5,280 nt of DNA from JADJPL01 sp049315745. Its GTDB lineage: Bacteria; Bacteroidota; Bacteroidia; Chitinophagales; Saprospiraceae. Of the stretch, positions 1 through 5,155 are shown piece by piece. Both the position numbers and the translations under genes were made by a program. The stretch lies in the NCBI GenBank assembly GCA_049315745.1, contig JBMOJO010000250.1:1-5280 (forward strand). The letters run 5' to 3'. Below the pieces are notes generated by a model. The model did not search any database. It saw nothing but the letters and a program-made list of their open reading frames with translations, and was not told the DNA's origin. Position 1 is the first letter of the stretch. Each line of letters starts with the position of its first letter.

Positions 1-402
1 AAACAAAAGGAGGAGCGCAGGTTAATGCTGCAAATGGAAGAAGACAGTATCAGGCGCCTGCTCTCGGAAAAACGCCGCCAGGATAGCATCGCGAAATTAC
101 CTGCTCCGCTTGCCTCTGCTTCCGGTGAACAGGCTTTGGCAACTTCCAGGCTTTACGTTTCGGTCAATGGGTTGAAGGTGCGCAGGGAACCGGCCCTGAA
201 TGCCCGGGTAATCGCCGAGTTGAAGCTCTTTGACGAATTGTATTTCCTGGGCGAAACTACCGATTTTACCCAGGAAATCAATATGGGCAAGGCGGTCGTC
301 AACGAGCCGTGGGTAAGGGTCCAGACGAGGGAGGGGCGTTCGGGTTGGGTCTATGGGGCAGGGGTGCATTATTATAAACGAAAGCATCCCGCTGCAGAAT
401 AG
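1..402 (+). CDS. SH3b (bacterial SH3) domain protein, 5'-incomplete
   Basis: The reading frame is open from the first base of the window to a TAG stop at 400-402, so the true start is probably upstream. An internal ATG at 25 has a purine-rich stretch (AAGGAGG, 7-13) before it and could be a start. However, the residues on both sides of it form one continuous charged, coiled-coil-like run, which argues for a longer protein. Counting from that ATG, residues 1-25 are Glu/Arg/Lys-rich, 26-42 are an Ala/Ser/Pro linker, and 43-116 form a bacterial SH3 (SH3b) fold. This carries the typical signatures LKVRREPALNARVIAEL (50-66), PWVRV (95-99) and the closing SGWVYG (106-111). Such domains usually bind peptidoglycan or other cell-wall ligands in the envelope; the exact role here is unknown. 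No signal peptide is visible because the N-terminus is missing. The gene is convergent with the glucosaminidase-like gene, separated by 3 nt. Confidence 0.75.
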   Translation, partial: KQKEERRLMLQMEEDSIRRLLSEKRRQDSIAKLPAPLASASGEQALATSRLYVSVNGLKVRREPALNARVIAELKLFDELYFLGETTDFTQEINMGKAVVNEPWVRVQTREGRSGWVYGAGVHYYKRKHPAAE

Positions 403-405
403 CGC

Positions 406-1125
406 CTACTTTGCGTCCCACTGCGCCAGGCCATATTGCCGGATGACCGCTTTTATCTGCCCGGCATAATCAGGAACGGGCTCGAAGCCTGCTTTTTCCA
501 GGGCCTCTGCCCATGCGGCATAAGACTGCCCTTTCAAGCTGCGCAGGCTTGAGAATTTCCCCGTCGTGATGAACAGGCTGTGGTCGCGAAAGCTCATCCA
601 TGCCGATTCGTAGTATCGGAAGCAGCGTCCTTCGATTTCGCCCTTTTCTCCCAGCCAGTCATCCGTACAGAGCAGCCCGAAAAAGTTGAGCCCCAGCTTC
701 ACGGACATTGCTTCGCCGGCTTTGCCGATCAACAGGGCGTTGCCAAGTACGATAGAGGCCGGAATACCAAATTTTTCCTGCTCGGCCTTCGCGACCCGGC
801 CAAACCGCTCGATGAATACCTCCCGCATCGGATCGGGAATAGCCGCAAGGGCGTTCAGCTCGGCATGGGCGGTTTCCTTCCGAAAAGGTTGTATTTCTAA
901 TTGCTCGGCCCCGGGCAAAGCATCGCCGGCCTTTTGCCCGAATAAAAAATCCGTGAACTTTTCGCGCGGCTTCCTCACTTCACGGGGCACCTCCGCAGGC
1001 TGCTCCATCGGACGTTGAAGGTTCATTTGCAATCGGATTTCCTTCTTAAAAGTGATATAAACCAACAACACCGCCAGAGCAATCTTGAACCAATTTCTTT
1101 GAAAAAACGCTGCCAGCTTTCCCAT
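406..1125 (-). CDS. Membrane-anchored GH73 glucosaminidase-like protein, probable pseudoenzyme
   Basis: This is a 239-aa protein. Residues 1-12 are short and basic, 13-26 form one hydrophobic membrane segment, and 27-85 are a charged, proline-containing linker. A GH73/FlgJ-type glucosaminidase domain (about 97-237) follows, so a membrane-anchored protein with a periplasmic domain is likely. Family landmarks are KFGIPASIVLGNALL (118-132), NFFGLLC (147-153), a probable C153/C168 pair, FRYYESAWMSFRDHS (169-183) and the C-terminal AWAEALEKAGF and YGLAQWD stretches. GH73 enzymes cut the N-acetylglucosamine linkage in peptidoglycan using a glutamate in an ALLESG-like motif. Here that motif reads ALLIGKAG, with isoleucine 133 (codon at 727-729, ATC) in the Glu position. 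The frame is intact and the rest of the fold conserved, so this looks like a substitution rather than decay. It may bind peptidoglycan without cutting it, or use another acid such as E138. The start is chosen for the membrane segment and the upstream promoter match. Confidence 0.85.
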   Translation of the reverse strand: MGKLAAFFQRNWFKIALAVLLVYITFKKEIRLQMNLQRPMEQPAEVPREVRKPREKFTDFLFGQKAGDALPGAEQLEIQPFRKETAHAELNALAAIPDPMREVFIERFGRVAKAEQEKFGIPASIVLGNALLIGKAGEAMSVKLGLNFFGLLCTDDWLGEKGEIEGRCFRYYESAWMSFRDHSLFITTGKFSSLRSLKGQSYAAWAEALEKAGFEPVPDYAGQIKAVIRQYGLAQWDAK

Positions 1126-1149
1126 TTGTCTGCTATTTCATCATGAGAA

Positions 1150-1157
1150 CAAAAATA
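1150..1157 (-). promoter_or_regulatory. Candidate Bacteroidota -7 promoter element for the glucosaminidase-like gene
   Basis: Read leftward, the octamer TATTTTTG matches the Bacteroidota -7 consensus TAnnTTTG exactly. It lies 24 nt before the ATG at 1125, within an A/T-rich stretch (about 1140-1215). No clear TTTG or TTG -33 element is seen about 20 nt further upstream, only a T-run. The short leader contains no Shine-Dalgarno sequence, as is common in this phylum. Chance matches are possible in A/T-rich DNA. Confidence 0.45.
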
Positions 1158-1239
1158 CAAATAATTTTATTTTTAAAAAACATTTTGTTTAAAAAATATT
1201 TCTATTTCCAGGGTTGCTGTAAGCCTATTCATAAATAAG

Positions 1240-1278
1240 AAGATTCCCCGGGCCTCCGTTAGGGAATTTTATTAACGG
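1240..1278 (+). repeat. Two overlapping, mutually exclusive inverted repeats
   Basis: AAGATTCCC (1240-1248) pairs with GGGAATTTT (1262-1270): nine pairs, one of them a G.U pair valid only in a rightward RNA. CCGTTA (1256-1261) pairs with TAACGG (1273-1278): six perfect pairs. The arms alternate. Only 2 nt are available to cross the 9-bp stem, so a pseudoknot is sterically unlikely and the stems would be alternatives. The function is unknown and may be nil. Confidence 0.35.
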
Positions 1279-1340
1279 ATCGAAATTTCTGCTGGGCGTG
1301 GCAGTCTTATGAGCTGCTTTTCGGCGCTACGCACAAAACT

Positions 1341-1415
1341 ATATTGGAAAGCGCTGCATTTGCGTGTATTTCGCTTGGCAAAATCGACGCAAATGCGGTG
1401 CTTTCAAGAGAATAT
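1341..1415 (+). repeat. Long near-perfect hairpin (inverted repeat), possible structured RNA or relic element
   Basis: The left arm 1347-1365 (GAAAGCGCTGCATTTGCGT) pairs with 1387-1405 over 19 positions. Seventeen are Watson-Crick pairs, including a perfect inner 10-bp block (1356-1365 with 1387-1396). Two are G.U pairs (1353 with 1399, 1355 with 1397) that form only in a rightward transcript. Inside the 21-nt spacer a further short stem is possible (ATTT 1368-1371 with AAAT 1381-1384, then GC with GC around a TTG loop). Outside, ATATT (1341-1345) pairs with AATAT (1411-1415) across an asymmetric internal loop. The whole 75 nt can therefore fold into one rod. It is not followed by a strong U-tract on either strand, so it is not a standard terminator. 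It could be a small RNA, a palindromic repeat of REP/MITE type, or a 3' end-protecting structure. Confidence 0.6.
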
Positions 1416-1564
1416 GCTGCTGCCGAGGGTGGCAAATAAACTGTTCGACAACTGCAATGATGCGGGTGCAGCCTGATATTTTGTGTAAAATAAGGCGAAA
1501 GGCTTTTCACATCGGCCAAACCGGTCGTGTAAAGGGATGACAGCCTGCCATTGGTATTATCGCT

Positions 1565-1582
1565 GTTTCAACCGATTGAAAC
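1565..1582 (-). repeat. Short hairpin spanning the PLP-enzyme stop codon
   Basis: GTTTCAA (1565-1571) and TTGAAAC (1576-1582) form a perfect 7-bp stem around a 4-nt loop. The TGA stop codon (1568-1570) is in one arm. No U-tract follows in the leftward direction, so this is not a canonical intrinsic terminator. It could stabilise the 3' end of the operon message, or be chance. Confidence 0.3.
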
Positions 1583-2716
1583 GAGGGCCTGCCGGAGGTC
1601 TTCGATGAGGTCGTCCACATCTTCTATACCGACACTGAGGCGGATGAGCGAATCTGTAAGCCCGACCTTGAGCCGTTCTTCCCTTGGTATGGAAGCATGC
1701 GTCATCGTTGCGGGATGTCCGATCAGGGATTCCACGCCACCGAGCGATTCGGCAAGGGTAAAGAGCTGTAAGCGGGTCATGAGTGCGACGGCGTTGTCGA
1801 ACCGGTCGTCGTGCAAGTCGAAGGAGAGCATTGCCCCAAAATCCCGCATCTGGCTTTTTGCTGTTTCATGGCCCGGATGACTGGGCAGCCCGGGATAATT
1901 GACCGATTTGACTTTGGGATGGCCGATCAGGAAGTCAGCGATCCGGGCGGCATTCTGGCACGCCCGCTCTACCCTGAGGTGCAGGGTTTTGATACCACGG
2001 AGTACAAGGAAGCAATCTTGTGGCCCGGGCACCGCACCGACGGCGTTTTGCAGGAATCGGAGCTTTTCGGCAATCGCGTGATCATTCACGATGATGGCGC
2101 CATGCACGACGTCGGAATGCCCGCCGATATATTTTGTTGCAGAATGTACGACGATATCTGCGCCAAGGTCGAGCGGGTTTTGGAGGTAAGGGGAAGCAAA
2201 GGTATTGTCCACGCAGGAAAGGATGCCTTTTTCCCGCGCTGTGGTACAAAGGGCCCGGATATCTACGATGTTGAGCATAGGGTTGGTAGGGGTTTCGATC
2301 CACAGCATTTTTGTCTCCGGCCGGATTTGTACGGCGACGGATGCGGCATGCTGCATATCGCTGAACCTGCTCAGGATCCCATACCGTCCGTGCACCCTGA
2401 CCATCTGGCGATAAGATCCGCCGTAGAGGTCGTTGGTCGACAGGATTTCGTCGCCTGGGTCGAGTAGCCTGACCACGGCATCCATCGCGGCGAGGCCGCT
2501 TGCAAAGCAGATGGCATGGCGACCGTTTTCGAGCGCTGCAAGGTTGGTTTCGAGGGCTGTCCTGGTGGGGTTCTGGGTGCGCGCGTATTCATAGCCCTTA
2601 TGTTTTCCGGGCGCTTCCTGCGCATAGGTGGAGGTCTGAAAAATGGGGGTCATTACCGCTCCGGTACCAGGATCAGGGGTAATGCCCGCATGGATTGCTT
2701 TAGTGCCGAACTTCAT
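1568..2716 (-). CDS. metB: Cystathionine gamma-synthase / gamma-lyase family PLP enzyme
   Basis: This 382-aa protein has the usual length for the Cys/Met-metabolism PLP family. The PLP lysine is K195 in HSATKYIGGHSDVVHG. D170 (VDNTFASPY) should contact the pyridine nitrogen and Y98 (DLYGG) should stack on the ring. Y44 and R46 (YEYARTQNPTR) should bind the phosphate of the neighbouring subunit, and R359 (LIRLSVGIED) the substrate carboxylate. E329 in SLGGVESL matches the glutamate of the same motif in gamma-lyases. The family makes or breaks cystathionine in the cytoplasm. Gamma-synthases join cysteine to an activated homoserine for methionine synthesis; gamma-lyases release cysteine. Sequence alone does not separate the two here, so the symbol is tentative. 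The ATG overlaps the TGA of the transketolase C-subunit (ATGA, 2713-2716), which suggests translational coupling at the end of an operon. Confidence 0.9.
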   Translation of the reverse strand: MKFGTKAIHAGITPDPGTGAVMTPIFQTSTYAQEAPGKHKGYEYARTQNPTRTALETNLAALENGRHAICFASGLAAMDAVVRLLDPGDEILSTNDLYGGSYRQMVRVHGRYGILSRFSDMQHAASVAVQIRPETKMLWIETPTNPMLNIVDIRALCTTAREKGILSCVDNTFASPYLQNPLDLGADIVVHSATKYIGGHSDVVHGAIIVNDHAIAEKLRFLQNAVGAVPGPQDCFLVLRGIKTLHLRVERACQNAARIADFLIGHPKVKSVNYPGLPSHPGHETAKSQMRDFGAMLSFDLHDDRFDNAVALMTRLQLFTLAESLGGVESLIGHPATMTHASIPREERLKVGLTDSLIRLSVGIEDVDDLIEDLRQALVSIG

Positions 2717-3681
2717 AATTTAGCTTTTTTTCTCTGAATGGCTATACGTGCGGCGGCTGCGACATGCTGGATGCCCAGGCCATACTTTTCGAGCAGTGCC
2801 TCCGGCAGCCCGCTCTCCCCGAAGGTATCATTTACGGCAACAACCTCCAGGGGCACAGGGCAATGCCTGGCGAGTACCTGTGCAATGGCATCCCCCAATC
2901 CGCCGTTGCGCTGGTGCTCTTCGGCACTTATGGCACAGCGGGTTTTGCGGACGGAGGCGGCGATCCCCTGCTCGTCGAGAGGTTTTATGGTATGGACATT
3001 GATTACCTCACAGGAAATACCCTCCGTGGCGAGCTGTCGGGCGGCCTCAACGGCATTCCACACGAGGTGCCCGGTCGCAAAAATACTGACATCTGTACCC
3101 GGGGAAAGGATCTGGATTTTCCCAATTTCAAAAACCTGGTTCTCCGGGGTAAACATCGGCCAGCTCGGACGGCCAAAGCGGAGATAAACAGGCCCGTGAT
3201 GCGCGGCGATAGCCATTGTCGCGGCTTTGGTCTGATTAGCATCACATGGGCAGATCACCGTCATCCCCGGCAGCATCCGCATCATTCCGATATCTTCGAG
3301 GATTTGGTGCGTGGCCCCGTCTTCACCGAGGGTCAACCCGGCATGGGAGGCACATATTTTGACGTTTTTTTCCGAATAAGCAATAGATTGACGGATCTGG
3401 TCATACACCCTTCCCGTGGAAAAATTGGCGAAGGTGCCGGTGAACGGTATTTTTCCCGTCGTGGCAAGCCCTGCCGCCACTCCCATCATATTGGCTTCTG
3501 AAATACCCGCCTGAATGAAACGCTCGGGAAAAGCTTTTACAAATGCGTTCATCTTGAGTGAGCCCAGCAAGTCGGCCGTCAGCGCAACGGCTTGCGGATA
3601 TTGGTTTCCAACTTCCAGCAAGCCTTCCCCGAAGCCGTCCCGGGTCGCTTTCTTACCGCTGCTGACAATTTGATCGAGCAT
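2713..3681 (-). CDS. tkt: Transketolase, C-terminal subunit (split enzyme)
   Basis: This 322-aa protein carries the pyrimidine-binding and C-terminal domains of transketolase, which single-chain enzymes hold in their second half. E62 in QAGISEANMMG is the expected catalytic glutamate that activates the ThDP aminopyrimidine ring. H125 in GEDGATHQ and R168 in YLRFGRP are in the expected substrate and cofactor positions. The C-terminal domain starts near residue 190 and includes VINVHTIKPLD (227-236) and the AEEH stretch near 253-256. The ISEA in place of the IREH-like motif of single-chain enzymes resembles other split transketolases and related pyruvate dehydrogenase beta-type proteins. It should pair with the N-subunit encoded 49 nt upstream to transfer two-carbon units between sugar phosphates in the cytoplasm. 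Its stop overlaps the start of the next gene. The start codon gives the length usual for this subunit. Confidence 0.92.
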   Translation of the reverse strand: MLDQIVSSGKKATRDGFGEGLLEVGNQYPQAVALTADLLGSLKMNAFVKAFPERFIQAGISEANMMGVAAGLATTGKIPFTGTFANFSTGRVYDQIRQSIAYSEKNVKICASHAGLTLGEDGATHQILEDIGMMRMLPGMTVICPCDANQTKAATMAIAAHHGPVYLRFGRPSWPMFTPENQVFEIGKIQILSPGTDVSIFATGHLVWNAVEAARQLATEGISCEVINVHTIKPLDEQGIAASVRKTRCAISAEEHQRNGGLGDAIAQVLARHCPVPLEVVAVNDTFGESGLPEALLEKYGLGIQHVAAAARIAIQRKKAKL

Positions 3682-3730
3682 TGAACTGAAATTTTATGTG
3701 TAGATATTTTGTCCTGGACAGAACAGGGCA

Positions 3731-4594
3731 TTAATTCGTTTCGACTGGAAAATCGCCGAGTGTTTCCGGGAGCTGGGCGAGCGCGCGGGCAGTTTGTTCG
3801 GCATTCGGTGCGACGCCGTGCCAGTGATGGGAGCCTTGCATGAAATCCACACCAAAGCCCATCTCCGTCCGCATCAGGATCGCGACCGGCTTGTTTTTTC
3901 CGGTTGCGCCGATTGCTGCTGTGAGGCCGGATAAAACCTGCGCGATATCGTTCCCGTCTTCAATGATAAGCACATGCCATCCGAAAGCTGCCCATTTGGC
4001 AGGAAGATCGCCCAGGGAGATCACCTCATCGGTAGGCCCGTCAATTTGCTGCCCGTTCCAATCTACGGTGAGGATGAGGTTATCCACTTTATGATGTGCA
4101 GCAAACAGGGCGGCTTCCCAGATTTGACCCTCCTGGAGTTCCCCATCGCCGGTGAGGACAAAGACCCGCTTGGTGTCGCCATCCATGCGTTTGCCCAGGG
4201 CTGCGCCGATCGCTACCGATAAGCCCTGGCCCAGCGACCCTGAAGCTACGCGGACGCCTGGAAGCTTTTCATGTGTGGCCGGGTGGCCTTGAAGCCTTGA
4301 ATTGATTTTTCGGAAAGTGGCCAGCTCGGCGAGCGGGAAGTATCCGCTGCGTGCCAGGATACTGTACCAAAGTGGGGAAATATGGCCGTTGGAAAGAAAA
4401 AAGAGGTCCTCGCCCTTCCCTTCCATCTTGAACGACGGGTCGTGGTCCAGCATAGCAAAGTACAACGCAGTGAGGAATTCCGTGCAGCCGAGCGAACCCC
4501 CGGGATGCCCGCTCTGGGCAAGGGACGTCTGGCGGATAATATCCCGTCTTACCTGGCTGGCAATTTGTCTTAAGGTTTCAATATCCGTTTTCAT
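3731..4594 (-). CDS. tkt: Transketolase, N-terminal subunit (split enzyme)
   Basis: This 287-aa protein is the ThDP-diphosphate-binding half of transketolase. The ThDP/metal motif runs from GDG (149-151, in GDGELQEGQIWEA) to N180 (VDWNGQQIDG); D150 and N180 are the likely metal ligands. Histidines expected at the active site are H30 (SGHPGGSLG), H71 (SNGHISP) and H104 (LQGHPA). ASGSLGQGLS (117-126) and the C-terminal SHHWHGVAPNAEQ (255-267) are also typical. It should form a complex with the C-subunit encoded just downstream; neither half should be active alone. The start at 4594 places MKTDIETLRQIASQVRRDII before the first conserved motif, as in relatives. The ATG lies 31 nt after the tandem-hairpin terminator downstream of HU. 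No clear TAnnTTTG promoter is seen in the 115-nt gap, so expression may depend on read-through or on a promoter I do not recognise. Confidence 0.93.
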   Translation of the reverse strand: MKTDIETLRQIASQVRRDIIRQTSLAQSGHPGGSLGCTEFLTALYFAMLDHDPSFKMEGKGEDLFFLSNGHISPLWYSILARSGYFPLAELATFRKINSRLQGHPATHEKLPGVRVASGSLGQGLSVAIGAALGKRMDGDTKRVFVLTGDGELQEGQIWEAALFAAHHKVDNLILTVDWNGQQIDGPTDEVISLGDLPAKWAAFGWHVLIIEDGNDIAQVLSGLTAAIGATGKNKPVAILMRTEMGFGVDFMQGSHHWHGVAPNAEQTARALAQLPETLGDFPVETN

Positions 4595-4625
4595 GTTTGG
4601 GTAAGGTTAGATGGGATAAAATTCA

Positions 4626-4659
4626 AAAGGGCAATCTGAGTGCGTTCAGATTGCCCTTT
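4626..4659 (-). terminator. Probable intrinsic terminator / attenuator after the HU gene
   Basis: AAAGGGCAATCTGA (4626-4639) and its perfect complement (4646-4659) form a 14-bp stem with a 6-nt loop. Read leftward, the stem is followed by TTTTGAATTTT, an interrupted U-tract. This fits a Rho-independent terminator for HU, possibly leaky because the U-run is broken. It lies between HU and the transketolase genes, so it could set their relative expression. Confidence 0.75.
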
Positions 4660-4660
4660 A

Positions 4661-4684
4661 TCGCCTGGAAGCATTTACAGGCGA
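4661..4684 (-). repeat. Second hairpin in tandem with the HU terminator
   Basis: TCGCCTG (4661-4667) and CAGGCGA (4678-4684) form a perfect 7-bp G+C-rich stem with a 10-nt loop. In leftward transcripts it comes first, 25 nt after the HU stop and 1 nt before the larger terminator stem. It may assist termination or protect the HU message from 3' exonucleases. Confidence 0.5.
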
Positions 4685-4709
4685 AAGGAAAAGCAAACTG
4701 CCGGTGGGG

Positions 4710-4982
4710 TCAGTTCACAGCGTCGGAAAGCTCTTTGCCAGGCTTAAACTTCACGACTTTCTTTGCACCGATCTTAATAGACGCCCCGGTTTGCGGGTTG
4801 CGGCCGGTGCGGGCTTCGCGCTCGGAGATGGAGAAAGTCCCAAACCCGATCAGGGTCACCTTTCCACCTGTTTTCAATTCTTCGCCGATACCGTCGAGTA
4901 CGGCGTTCAAAGCGTCTGTAGCTTGTGCCTTGGTAATCTTGGCACTTTCTGAAATCTTGCTGATTAAATCTCCTTTATTCAT
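4710..4982 (-). CDS. hup: HU family DNA-binding protein
   Basis: This 90-aa protein has the exact length and pattern of bacterial HU. Residues 1-40 form the helical dimerisation part, starting MNKGDLISKISESAKITKAQA. Residues 41-50 (KVTLIGFGTF) lead into the beta-saddle. The DNA-binding arm includes EREARTGRNPQTG (54-66) with the intercalating proline P63, and the end is FKPGKELSDAVN. HU dimers bend and compact DNA in the nucleoid with little sequence specificity. As the first gene of the leftward group it has its own leader, with a candidate promoter at 5012-5042. It is followed by two tandem hairpins, which suggest it is mainly expressed as a separate short message. HU-alpha, HU-beta and IHF subunits are close relatives; the sequence fits a homodimeric HU best. 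Confidence 0.96.
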   Translation of the reverse strand: MNKGDLISKISESAKITKAQATDALNAVLDGIGEELKTGGKVTLIGFGTFSISEREARTGRNPQTGASIKIGAKKVVKFKPGKELSDAVN

Positions 4983-5011
4983 TTTAAAGGGTTTTAATGA
5001 AGTACTGATGG

Positions 5012-5042
5012 TAAATTTATGGGCATTCTTTTGTATTTACAA
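5012..5042 (-). promoter_or_regulatory. Candidate Bacteroidota-type promoter for HU
   Basis: Read leftward, TTG (5042-5040) is followed after 20 nt by TAAATTTA (5019-5012), which differs from the -7 consensus TAnnTTTG only in the last base. The spacing is the expected one. Transcription would start shortly downstream and give a leader of roughly 25 nt before the ATG at 4982. One mismatch in A/T-rich DNA makes this tentative. Confidence 0.35.
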
Positions 5043-5043
5043 G

Positions 5044-5058
5044 TTTTACCCGGTAAAA
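5044..5058. promoter_or_regulatory. 15-bp operator-like dyad beside the HU promoter
   Basis: TTTTACC (5044-5050), a single C, then GGTAAAA (5052-5058) form a perfect dyad. It lies directly upstream of the candidate -33 element of HU, a position suited to a dimeric regulator. No regulator can be named from the sequence. It might also concern the divergent lipoprotein gene. Confidence 0.35.
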
Positions 5059-5087
5059 AACGCTTAAATCGCTTGATTTTTAAGGCG
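5055..5087 (-). terminator. Terminator-like hairpin upstream of HU (weak)
   Basis: CGCTTAAATC (5061-5070) pairs with GATTTTTAAGGCG (5075-5087) with bulges, giving about ten pairs around a GCTT loop. In the leftward direction the stem is followed by six U (5055-5060). No leftward gene that it could end is visible to its right in this window. It might stop antisense transcription coming from the lipoprotein side, or be chance. Confidence 0.3.
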
Positions 5088-5104
5088 AAGCTGGATTGTT
5101 TTTG
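5073..5104 (+). promoter_or_regulatory. Weak candidate promoter for the lipoprotein gene
   Basis: TTG (5073-5075), then after 21 nt TGTTTTTG (5097-5104), which differs from TAnnTTTG by one base. It lies about 50 nt before the ATG at 5156. It overlaps the terminator-like hairpin. Low confidence because of the mismatch and the T-rich context. Confidence 0.2.
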
Positions 5105-5155
5105 TTGTTCGTGGTGTTTTAAACAATGTGAAAAAATAATAAAAAAATTACAATT

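Larger units (their letters stand above)
1126..1567. other. Gene-poor intergenic region with several inverted repeats
   Basis: About 440 nt lie between the glucosaminidase-like gene and the 3' end of the PLP-enzyme gene, both read leftward. The part at 1140-1215 is very A/T-rich and probably holds the promoter of the glucosaminidase-like gene. From about 1240 the base composition returns to normal and inverted repeats appear (1240-1278 and 1341-1415). Two short open frames exist: 70 codons leftward at 1307-1519 and 55 codons rightward at 1309-1476. Neither has recognisable domains, a signal peptide or a convincing start, and both cross the long hairpin. No tRNA or rRNA gene is seen, and there is no clean terminator with a U-tract directly after the PLP-enzyme gene. 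Confidence 0.7.

Noticed and set aside
1341..1415. Integron attC site
   Set aside because: The long imperfect hairpin is reminiscent of attC, but the RYYYAAC/GTTRRRY core sites are not present at its ends and no integrase or cassette is nearby.
1309..1476. 55-codon rightward open frame (MSCFSALRTK start)
   Set aside because: There is no recognisable family and no convincing ribosome-binding or promoter signal. Its middle is formed by the hairpin arms. Kept only as a remote possibility of a relic gene.
1307..1519. 70-codon leftward open frame after the PLP-enzyme gene
   Set aside because: The sequence is low in recognisable pattern (Ser/Ala-rich with scattered His and Cys), has no domain or signal peptide, and runs straight through the long inverted repeat. 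It is best explained as a chance frame.
1565..1582. CRISPR repeat-like GTTTCAA / TTGAAAC sequence
   Set aside because: The ends resemble common CRISPR repeat termini, but there is a single copy with no spacers, and it lies on the end of a real gene.
1811..2467. 218-codon rightward open frame
   Set aside because: It lies entirely antisense to the PLP-enzyme gene, whose catalytic motifs are all intact. The frame is open only because of the codon bias of the real gene.
2764..3501. 245-codon rightward open frame
   Set aside because: It is antisense to the transketolase C-subunit, which has clear family motifs throughout. The rightward translation shows no domain.
4595..4709. TPP or SAM riboswitch upstream of the transketolase/metB genes
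   Set aside because: The conserved thi-box features of a TPP riboswitch are absent and the 115-nt gap is filled by two simple hairpins. No SAM-riboswitch pattern was recognised.
4597..5067. 156-codon rightward open frame
   Set aside because: It covers the terminator hairpins and the whole HU gene on the opposite strand, and its translation has no family character.
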